Positions 8,226 through 14,891 of a stretch of DNA of 33,807 nt are shown piece by piece. The position numbers and the translations under genes were made by a program. Location: assembly GCA_015060485.1 (NCBI GenBank), contig SUYI01000041.1, positions 1 to 33,807 on the forward strand, read 5' to 3'. The notes below the pieces were generated by a model, which did not search any database, was not told the DNA's origin, and saw only the letters and a list, made by a program, of their open reading frames with translations. Position 1 is the first letter of the stretch. The number at the start of each line of letters is the position of its first letter. This DNA is from Prevotella sp. Its GTDB lineage: Bacteria; Bacteroidota; Bacteroidia; Bacteroidales; Bacteroidaceae.

Positions 8226-8294
8226 ACGGATTTAACGGATTGCTAATGGATGGTTATTATTTGCTGGCGCCGCAATAATTCGTGTAATTCGTGG
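8216..8294 (+). repeat. Two 9-bp repeat clusters between GH95 and GH97
   Basis: Three 9-mers AACGGATT(A/T/G) span the GH95 stop codon (8216-8242), and two 9-mers AATTCGTG(T/G) lie at 8277-8294. Between them ATTATT and AATAAT flank a GC-rich core containing GGCGCC (about 8257-8278), which could form a weak hairpin. The 95-bp gap shows no clear -7 box, so GH97 is probably cotranscribed with GH95. Confidence 0.6.
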
Positions 8295-8320
8295 TTAAAA
8301 AAATAATTTTGAGTTATAAT

Positions 8321-10285
8321 ATGATGAAGAAAACATTGATGACTGCTGTGGCACTGGCCTTCGCCGTGCTGACAGCCCAAGCAACCGAGAAAACATTCCA
8401 GAGTCCCGACGGCCACATGTCCGTCACAGTCAGCGATGATGGTGGCCGTCCCGCCTATCAGGTCACACTCGACGGCACCACGTTCGTCGAACGCTCCCCG
8501 CTGGGTGTCAAGATGAATTTCGGCGACCTCTCGCAGAGCCTCACCCTGAAGGACTGCAAAGTCACTACCGTAAAGGACGAATATTCGCTGAAGACCATCA
8601 AACGCAGCCACGTCAGCTACGAGGCTACTGAGGCTGTCTGCCAGTTCGAGCAGCAGGGCCGTCCTGCCCTCGACGTCATCTTCCGCGTGACGGGTCGCGA
8701 CGTGGCCTATCGCTACAAGATCTATGGTCAGAAGAAGGACCATTTCAGTGCTGTCGTCGAGAGTGAGGCCAGCGGCTTCGTGCTGCCGCAGGGCACCGCC
8801 ACCTTCCTCTGTCCGCAGGTGAAACCCATGGGCGGCTTTGCCCGTACCTATCCCAGCTACGAGACGTCCTACACCTGGGACGACCAGCCCGGCAAGAACG
8901 GCTGGGGCCAGGGCTACACGTTCCCCTGTCTGTTCAAGGTTCCTGCCGGTTGGGTGATTATTTCCGAAACCGGCACCGATGGCAACTACGTCGGTTGTGC
9001 GCTGCAGAACGATGGGGACACCCGCTATAGCATTGCCTTCCCCCAGAAGGAAGAGATGGACGGCTGGGGCACTCCTACCGCCAGCGTCTCGCTTCCCGCC
9101 CTCACTCCTTGGCGCACCATGACGCTTGGTACCACGCTGGCTCCCATCGTCGAGACCACCGTGGCCAACGACCTCGTCGAGCCCAAATACAAGGCCTCGC
9201 GCGACTATACCTACGGCAAGGGCACCTGGTCGTGGATCATCCGCATGGATGGCAGCTGCAACTACGCCGAGCAGAAGGAGTACATCGACTTCGCGGTCGC
9301 CCTGGGCTATCGCTCCGTACTCGTCGATGCCCATTGGGACAGCACCATTGGCCACGACCGCATTGCCGAACTGTCGCGCTATGCCCAGTCGAAGGGTGTG
9401 GGCCTATTCCTGTGGTACAACAGCAACGGCTCGTGGAACGATGCTCCTCAGGGTCCGCGTCACAAGATGGACCGCTCCGCCGTCCGTCGTAAGGAGATGC
9501 AGTGGATGCAGCAGAATGGCATCCTTGGCATCAAGGTCGACTTCTTCGGTGGCGACAAGCAGGCCATGATGCAACTCTACGAGGACATCCTCACCGATGC
9601 CAACGAGTTCGGACTGCAGTGCATCTTCCATGGCTGCACCCTGCCGCGCGGCTGGGAGCGCATGTATCCTAACTATGTGGCCTCCGAGGCTGTGCTGGCT
9701 TCCGAGAACCTTAGCTTCGGACAGAACAACTGCGATGCTGAGGCCAAGAATGGCTGCACGCACGTCTTCATCCGCAACACCGTCGCCTCGATGGACTTCG
9801 GTGGCTCAGCGCTTAACAAACGATACAGCACTGGCAACGACCGCGGCACCTATCGTCGCACCAGTGATGTCTATGCCCTCGCCACTGCCGTACTCTTCCA
9901 GAGCAGCGTCCAGCACTTCGCCCTCGCTCCCAACAACCTCACCGATGCTCCCGCCTGGGCCATCGACTTCATGAAGCAGGTGCCCACCACGTGGGACGAC
10001 GTCCTCTTCCTCGACGGCTATCCCGGCCGCTATGTCATCATGGCCCGTCGTGCTGGCGACAAGTGGTACGTGGCAGGCATCAATGCCGAGCAGCAGCCTT
10101 TGAAGCGTACCATCACCCTGCCCATGTTCGCTAAGGACACCCAGCTCACCGTCTACGCCGACGATCCTAAGTATACCAACGATCCCACGCTGGCAGGCAC
10201 CGTCCGTCAGGTCAAGCAGAACAAGCGTCAGCAGCTCACTGTCACCATCCCGCAGAATGGCGGCCTGGTCATCGTCAACCAGTAG
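8321..10285 (+). CDS. GH97 glycoside hydrolase, probably retaining (alpha-galactosidase-like), secreted
   Basis: The protein is 654 residues and belongs to glycoside hydrolase family 97, which includes SusB alpha-glucosidase and retaining alpha-galactosidases. It has a signal peptide (MMKKTLMTAVALAFAVLTAQA), an N-terminal beta-sandwich (about 25-270), a (beta/alpha)8 barrel (about 280-530) and a C-terminal beta domain. The motif GIKVDFFGGDKQ places an Asp (407) where retaining GH97 enzymes have their nucleophile. SEAVLASEN supplies candidate acid/base Glu456 or Glu462; the latter is 55 residues after Asp407, as in the characterised retaining member from memory. Two Met codons (8321, 8324) are possible starts. 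It is the second gene of the operon; GH63-like follows after 36 bases. Substrate assignment is family-level inference. Confidence 0.9.
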   Translation: MMKKTLMTAVALAFAVLTAQATEKTFQSPDGHMSVTVSDDGGRPAYQVTLDGTTFVERSPLGVKMNFGDLSQSLTLKDCKVTTVKDEYSLKTIKRSHVSYEATEAVCQFEQQGRPALDVIFRVTGRDVAYRYKIYGQKKDHFSAVVESEASGFVLPQGTATFLCPQVKPMGGFARTYPSYETSYTWDDQPGKNGWGQGYTFPCLFKVPAGWVIISETGTDGNYVGCALQNDGDTRYSIAFPQKEEMDGWGTPTASVSLPALTPWRTMTLGTTLAPIVETTVANDLVEPKYKASRDYTYGKGTWSWIIRMDGSCNYAEQKEYIDFAVALGYRSVLVDAHWDSTIGHDRIAELSRYAQSKGVGLFLWYNSNGSWNDAPQGPRHKMDRSAVRRKEMQWMQQNGILGIKVDFFGGDKQAMMQLYEDILTDANEFGLQCIFHGCTLPRGWERMYPNYVASEAVLASENLSFGQNNCDAEAKNGCTHVFIRNTVASMDFGGSALNKRYSTGNDRGTYRRTSDVYALATAVLFQSSVQHFALAPNNLTDAPAWAIDFMKQVPTTWDDVLFLDGYPGRYVIMARRAGDKWYVAGINAEQQPLKRTITLPMFAKDTQLTVYADDPKYTNDPTLAGTVRQVKQNKRQQLTVTIPQNGGLVIVNQ

Positions 10286-10321
10286 TTCATCAAGTCATTG
10301 AAGTTAAGCCAATAGTTCACG

Positions 10322-11683
10322 ATGCAGATTCGGAAAACAATCATGTCGGTAGTTCTGACGTGTCTGGTGGTGCTGGCACAGGCTGGCACACAGGCGGAGT
10401 GGCGCCAGCTTATCAAGCAGCACTGCTATGCGGACTATAAGCAGATGTACCGGCAGCCGGAGGGTGGGGCGCTCATCTACCCCTACCTGACGCCGGGCAG
10501 CCGACAGTATGCCTGCGTGCTGTGGGACTGGGACTCGTGGCTGTCGGATGTGGCCCTGCGGCAGATACTGGCCGATACTGGTTCGGAGGGTGACAAGCGC
10601 GAGGCGCTGGTCTACGAGCAGGGCTGCGTACTGAACTATCTGGCCTACACGTCGGAAGAGGACGGATATATGCCGATGGTGGTCGATGCGGAGAGCGACC
10701 CAGCGAAGATGAAGCCCTCTGATATCTACTCTACCAACATGCACAAACCCGTCATTGCCCAGCATGCGGCCTTCATCACCCGACAGGGTGGGGGCGATGC
10801 CGCTTGGCTGCGCGAAGGCTTTGCGCGTATGCAGGCTTTCATCCGTAACTATCAGCAGCACCACCGACATGAGGCTACGGGCCTGTATTATTGGCAGGAC
10901 GATTTGGCCATCGGTGTCGACAACGACCCGTCAACCTTCTTCCGTCCGAAACGCAGTTCCGCATCCATCTACTTGAACTGTCTGATGGTGCGCGAGTTGC
11001 AGGCTATGGCCTATCTGGCCGAGCGACTGGCGATGACGGAGGCGGCACGACAGTATCAGGACGATGCCGAGGCATTGCGACAGGCTGTCAGAACGTACTG
11101 CTGGGACGAGAAGGATGGTATGTACTACTCGGTGGACCTGAACCTGTTGCCCTATACCGGCGAGCCACAGATCATCTTCGGCAAACCCTTCGTGCTGCAC
11201 GAGGGAGCACCACGCGACTATCCCTGTCTGATTCAGCGACTGGGCTTGTGGTCGGGCTTCATGGCGCTGTGGGCGGGCATTGCCACACAGAAGCAGGCTG
11301 AGCGCATGGTGCGCGAGAACCTGCTGGACGAGCGTACATTCTGGGCACCCTACGGCGTGCGCACACTGTCGAAACTGGAGAAGATGTACAACCTGCGGGC
11401 GACGAACAATCCCTCGAACTGGCAGGGGCCTATCTGGGGCATCTCGAACTATATGGTGTTCCGCGGACTGGCGGACTACGGATTCGACGAGGAAGCACGC
11501 CAGATGGCCGAGAAGACCATCGCCCTGTTTGGCAACGACCTGGAACGGGAAGGTGCGCTGCACGAATACTACAACCCCGAAACGGGTGCGCCCATCATGA
11601 ACAAAGGTTTCCAAAACTGGAACTACCTGGTGCTGAACATGATTGCCTGGGTGGAAGACCGTCCGGTGGTTAGGGAGTTTTGA
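10322..11683 (+). CDS. GH63/trehalase-like (alpha/alpha)6 glycosidase, secreted
   Basis: This 453-residue protein matches the trehalase-like/GH63 group of inverting alpha-glycosidases. Signature stretches are WDWDSW near residue 75, GVDNDPSTFFRP and LRATNNPSNWQGPIW. The probable catalytic acid is Asp200 in GVDNDP and the probable base is Glu415 in HEYYNPETG, positions and motifs like those of the E. coli YgjK type. An N-terminal hydrophobic segment (MQIRKTIMSVVLTCLVVLAQA) is a signal peptide. It is the last gene of the glycosidase operon, 36 bases after GH97. The substrate may be an alpha-glucosyl or alpha-mannosyl linkage; this is not resolvable from sequence. No terminator hairpin was seen in the 133 bases before asd. 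Confidence 0.82.
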   Translation: MQIRKTIMSVVLTCLVVLAQAGTQAEWRQLIKQHCYADYKQMYRQPEGGALIYPYLTPGSRQYACVLWDWDSWLSDVALRQILADTGSEGDKREALVYEQGCVLNYLAYTSEEDGYMPMVVDAESDPAKMKPSDIYSTNMHKPVIAQHAAFITRQGGGDAAWLREGFARMQAFIRNYQQHHRHEATGLYYWQDDLAIGVDNDPSTFFRPKRSSASIYLNCLMVRELQAMAYLAERLAMTEAARQYQDDAEALRQAVRTYCWDEKDGMYYSVDLNLLPYTGEPQIIFGKPFVLHEGAPRDYPCLIQRLGLWSGFMALWAGIATQKQAERMVRENLLDERTFWAPYGVRTLSKLEKMYNLRATNNPSNWQGPIWGISNYMVFRGLADYGFDEEARQMAEKTIALFGNDLEREGALHEYYNPETGAPIMNKGFQNWNYLVLNMIAWVEDRPVVREF

Positions 11684-11771
11684 GGTGAATATTTATGCAT
11701 ACTTTGATGGGGTCAAGATGTCTAAATCTCAGAAAAGCGTAATTTTATTTGGATTTTTACTCACTAATTCG

Positions 11772-11779
11772 TACCTTTG
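11772..11779 (+). promoter_or_regulatory. -7 promoter box of asd
   Basis: TACCTTTG lies 37 bases before the asd ATG and matches TAnnTTTG. Confidence 0.8.
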
Positions 11780-11816
11780 CAGCCCGAAAGTATAAACATA
11801 GGAAGAGAATAAGGTT

Positions 11817-12839
11817 ATGAAAGTAGCAATTGTGGGTGCCTCAGGCGCCGTGGGCCAGGAGTTTCTGCGCCTGCTTGATGAGAGAAATTTCCCGATGGAT
11901 GAACTCGTGCTGTTTGGCTCAGAACGTTCAGCTGGCACGAAGTATACTTTCCGTGGTAAGGAACTGACCGTGAAGCTGTTGCAGCACAATGACGACTTCA
12001 AGGACATCGACATCGCCTTCACCTCTGCTGGTGCCGGCACGTCGAAGGAGTTTGCCGCCGACATCACCAAGTATGGTTGTGTGATGATCGACAACTCGAG
12101 TGCGTTCCGTATGGACGACGATGTGCCCTTGGTAGTTCCCGAGTGTAATGCCGAGGATGCGCTGAAGCGTCCCCGCGGCATCATTGCCAACCCCAACTGC
12201 ACCACTATCATGATGGTAGTCGTCCTGCAGCCTCTGGAGAATATTTCGCACATCAAGCGCATCCACGTCAGCTCGTATCAGAGTGCCTCGGGTGCCGGTG
12301 CTGCCGCCATGGCTGAACTGCAGCAGCAGTACAAGGAGATGGTCGAGACGGGCGAGGTAAAGACGATAAAAAAATTCCCACACCAGCTGGCCTACAACGT
12401 CATTCCCCAGATTGACGTGTTCCAGCCCAATGGCTACACGAAGGAGGAGATGAAGATGTACAACGAGACCCGCAAGATTATGCATACCGATGCCAAGTGC
12501 TCGGCCATGTGTGTGCGTGTCAGCTCGCTGCGCAGCCACTCGGAGAGCGTGTGGATTGAGACCGAGCGTCCCATCAGCGTCGAGGAGGCTCAGAAGGCTA
12601 TCGCTGCTGCTCCCGGCTGTACGCTGGTCGACGATCCCGCCAACCTTGTTTACCCCATGCCTTTGGAAACTGCCGGCAAGGACGACGTCTTCGTAGGCCG
12701 TGTGCGTAAGGACCTCAGCGACGAGAACGGCCTGACCTTCTGGCTCTCGGGCGACCAGATTCGCAAGGGTGCTGCCCTGAATGCCGTTCAGATTGGTGAA
12801 TACCTGGTGCAAGCGAGAGACCTGCCATGCTTTGCATGA
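11817..12839 (+). CDS. asd: Aspartate-semialdehyde dehydrogenase
   Basis: Asd reduces aspartyl phosphate to aspartate semialdehyde with NADPH, the branch step to lysine/diaminopimelate, threonine and methionine. The 340-residue product starts with the dinucleotide-binding motif GASGAVGQ. It has the catalytic Cys128 in NPNCTT and the probable catalytic His241 in RSHSESVW. The family core ends at LNAVQIGEYLVQ; the last eight residues (ARDLPCFA) are an unusual tail encoded by a strong hairpin that also contains the stop codon (see 12821-12844). The gene has its own promoter and is a single-gene unit between the glycosidase operon and a secreted protein gene. Confidence 0.97.
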   Translation: MKVAIVGASGAVGQEFLRLLDERNFPMDELVLFGSERSAGTKYTFRGKELTVKLLQHNDDFKDIDIAFTSAGAGTSKEFAADITKYGCVMIDNSSAFRMDDDVPLVVPECNAEDALKRPRGIIANPNCTTIMMVVVLQPLENISHIKRIHVSSYQSASGAGAAAMAELQQQYKEMVETGEVKTIKKFPHQLAYNVIPQIDVFQPNGYTKEEMKMYNETRKIMHTDAKCSAMCVRVSSLRSHSESVWIETERPISVEEAQKAIAAAPGCTLVDDPANLVYPMPLETAGKDDVFVGRVRKDLSDENGLTFWLSGDQIRKGAALNAVQIGEYLVQARDLPCFA

Positions 12840-12864
12840 GCAGGCCCGAGTGCAGCAAGGCATG
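12821..12864 (+). repeat. REP-like hairpin over the asd stop codon
   Basis: CCTGCCATGC (12821-12830) pairs with GCATG-A-GCAGG (12834-12844) to give a 10-bp stem with one bulged A and a TTT loop. The stop codon TGA (12837-12839) lies inside the right arm. An alternative pairing is CATGCTTTGC (12826-12835) with GCAAGGCATG (12855-12864). There is no T run after it, so it is not a standard intrinsic terminator. It may be a dispersed palindromic element or a 3' stability hairpin. Confidence 0.5.
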
Positions 12865-12912
12865 ACCAAAGGTTAATATTTGATTAAAGTCGGCAACGTA
12901 AAATAACTATTA

Positions 12913-12927
12913 TTAGGTATTGCCTAA
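12913..12927. promoter_or_regulatory. Small palindrome upstream of the secreted protein promoter
   Basis: TTAGG and CCTAA form a perfect 5-bp inverted repeat with a 5-base spacer, ending 15 bases before the -7 box at 12943. It could be an operator overlapping the -33 region, but it is short enough to occur by chance. Confidence 0.25.
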
Positions 12928-12936
12928 CTGACAGAT

Positions 12937-12977
12937 AATGCGTACCTTTGCCCTCGCAAAGGTACGCATTCATTTTT
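12937..12977 (+). promoter_or_regulatory. Perfect hairpin containing a promoter -7 box, followed by a T run
   Basis: AATGCGTACCTTTGC (12937-12951) and GCAAAGGTACGCATT (12956-12970) are perfect 15-bp arms around a CCTC loop. The left arm contains the -7 box TACCTTTG (12943-12950) of the next gene. The right arm is followed by CATTTTTT. Read-through RNA from asd would fold into a terminator-like hairpin here, while RNA started at this promoter would begin within or after the loop and lack the left arm. The same box also reads TACCTTTG on the minus strand (12957-12964). Confidence 0.75.
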
Positions 12978-12994
12978 TAAATATATATAAGCTT

Positions 12995-14836
12995 ATGAAG
13001 AAAATTTCTACTCTGTTTTTGATGCTGTCGGCACTGCTGGCATTGCCACAGGTGGCCCGTGCAGCTGATTATGACGTCGAGGCTGCCGACATCGCAGCAT
13101 TTAACGCTGCAGAAGACGGCAAGATCGTGAAGCTGACGCTGACCAATGCCCGTGTGAATGGCTTCAACGATCTGGCAGCGACTTACTACGTCGAGGATGC
13201 CTCGGGTGCTACGGCCATCAAGGGCATCGGTCTGACGAAAGGTACCGCACTGAATGGCTATATCGTCGGCAAGAAAGGTTCCGAGGATATGGACTTTGTG
13301 AACACACCTTCGCAGTGTATCGAGCCGTCGCTCACCGTTACGGATGCCACGCTGTCGAGTTTCGAAGCTACTGCAACGACGCTCGTCGGTACGCCGATGA
13401 CCATCACTGATGCTTGTGCACAGATGAATCATGGTAAGCTGGTGACACTGAGCAACATCACGATTGCGCCACTCGGCAATGGCAAGAACCTGCAGCTGAC
13501 CGATGAAGCAGGTAGCACGATGAAGACGCGCGACCTGTTTGGCGTGCTGCCCGAGGACTATGCGTGGCCCGAGAAGGCCAGCGAGATGACCGGTGTGCTG
13601 ATGTACTACATGACGGGCTGGTTCCTCATCCCCATCTCTGCCGAAGCTATCGTCGGGGCTGGTGCACAGCCTCTCACTGTGACCTTCGACTTCAGCGATC
13701 CTAACTTCCGCGAGGATATCGGTGAGAAGGTGGCCGATCCGAAGGGTAATGTCATCAACGATACGTATTTCATCGACAACGTGTCGCTGCAGATTACCGC
13801 AGGTTCGGCAGCCAGCAAACTGTATAAGGATGCCAGTCGCGGTCAGAATCTGGCCATCTATAAGGAGTTCGCCACGATGACTTTCCGCGCTCCTGAGGGC
13901 TATGCTATCACAGCCATTGAGTTCACTGCCGCAGGCAATAGCAATATCGACAAGTTTACGGCCAGCAGTGGTGCCATCGAGGGCATGAAGTGGACGGGCA
14001 ACGCCGAGGGTGTACGTTTCTTGCAGGGTGCCACATCGAATCTGGCCAATACCATTGTGACGCTGGCAGCGAAGGACGAGTCGACTGCAGCCCTGGCTCC
14101 CATCGAGTATACGGAGTGTGCTGACATCAATGCCTTCAATCAGCTGTCTGCAGGAGCTTATGCCAAGGTAAAGCTGACCGATGCTGAGGTTATCGGCATC
14201 TCGGCCGACGGCTATTCTACCGTGTGGATTCAGGATGCTACGGGAGGCTGCTGGTTGCAGTACACCTCTCTGAACAGCGTCTTGCAGGAGAAGACCAAGC
14301 TCAACGGCTTTGTGTATGTCGTAGCCCGTCCCAACTCTGGCAACGTACAGATGAAGGAGACTGAGGATACGCCGAAGAGCGAGATTACTGTTGCTGAAAT
14401 CAGCGACTACACCATCGTGGAGGGTACCTTGGCCGAGGTCAATGTCACCGCCAACAAGAACAAGGTGGTGAAGATCACGGGTGCCTCGTTTGTGGCCACC
14501 AATGCCACGACGGGTACGCTGACGCAGGGCGATGCCTCGATTGCTGTCAGCAACGGTTCTGTTACAGCCAACCAGCAGTTGCATAAGATTGCTGACACGT
14601 GGGTGAAGGACGAAACTAAGATGGATAATGTCACCATCGTGGCTATCCTGGTAGGTAAGTCGGCTACTGAGAACCAGTTGCTGCCCATCTCGATGACCAG
14701 CGAAGCTACGGGTATCAGCACGATTTCCGCTGTTGATGCTGACAATGTTCAGATCTACAACCTGCAGGGCGTTCGCCTCGGACAGCTGCAGCGTGGCATC
14801 AATATCGTCAATGGTAAAAAGATGGTGGTGAAGTAA
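12995..14836 (+). CDS. Large secreted protein with OB-fold-like repeats and C-terminal sorting tail
   Basis: This 613-residue protein of unknown function has a signal peptide (MKKISTLFLMLSALLALPQVARA). At least two regions resemble OB-fold-type domains common in Bacteroidota secreted proteins: about residues 30-125 (VKLTLTNARVNG, YYVEDASGATAIKG) and about 385-475 (VKLTDAEVIGIS, VWIQDATGG). Between them lies a beta-rich segment (FDFSDPNF, FRAPEGYAITAIEFTAAG). The C-terminus (QIYNLQGVRLGQLQRGIN, then IVNGKK) matches the short tail repeatedly found in Prevotella extracellular proteins, thought to be a type IX secretion-related sorting signal (family inference). The ATG at 12995 is chosen because the upstream in-frame extension lies within the promoter hairpin. 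It ends at a terminator shared with the convergent GH31 gene. No catalytic motif was seen. Confidence 0.8.
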   Translation: MKKISTLFLMLSALLALPQVARAADYDVEAADIAAFNAAEDGKIVKLTLTNARVNGFNDLAATYYVEDASGATAIKGIGLTKGTALNGYIVGKKGSEDMDFVNTPSQCIEPSLTVTDATLSSFEATATTLVGTPMTITDACAQMNHGKLVTLSNITIAPLGNGKNLQLTDEAGSTMKTRDLFGVLPEDYAWPEKASEMTGVLMYYMTGWFLIPISAEAIVGAGAQPLTVTFDFSDPNFREDIGEKVADPKGNVINDTYFIDNVSLQITAGSAASKLYKDASRGQNLAIYKEFATMTFRAPEGYAITAIEFTAAGNSNIDKFTASSGAIEGMKWTGNAEGVRFLQGATSNLANTIVTLAAKDESTAALAPIEYTECADINAFNQLSAGAYAKVKLTDAEVIGISADGYSTVWIQDATGGCWLQYTSLNSVLQEKTKLNGFVYVVARPNSGNVQMKETEDTPKSEITVAEISDYTIVEGTLAEVNVTANKNKVVKITGASFVATNATTGTLTQGDASIAVSNGSVTANQQLHKIADTWVKDETKMDNVTIVAILVGKSATENQLLPISMTSEATGISTISAVDADNVQIYNLQGVRLGQLQRGINIVNGKKMVVK

Positions 14837-14858
14837 TCATTTACCATGAAGCAAATAA

Positions 14859-14891
14859 AGAGGTCTGAGTTTTGGCTCAGACCTCTCTTTT
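14859..14891. terminator. Terminator shared by convergent genes
   Basis: AGAGGTCTGAG (14859-14869) pairs perfectly with CTCAGACCTCT (14876-14886) around a 6-base loop, followed by CTTTTTA on the plus strand. The minus-strand side is also T-rich (TTTATTTG). It sits between the stop codons of the secreted protein gene and the GH31 gene and probably serves both. Confidence 0.9.

Noticed and set aside
8243..9355. 370-codon minus-strand open frame opposite GH97
   Set aside because: It is a shadow of GH97; no promoter box or ribosome binding site fits and no motif is visible.
10279..10319. 11-bp direct repeat CCA(G/A)TAGTTCA around the GH97-GH63 junction
   Set aside because: Only two short imperfect copies, 30 bases apart; could easily be chance.
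12911..12921. 11-mer TATTAGGTATT shared (inverted) with 23591-23601, both near promoters
   Set aside because: An 11-base match is expected many times by chance in a window of this size, and the surrounding bases do not match.
12977..14584. Long minus-strand open frame (535 codons) opposite the secreted protein gene
   Set aside because: It is antisense to a gene with signal peptide, promoter and terminator, and its translation is low-complexity and His/Arg/Leu-rich with no recognisable motif.
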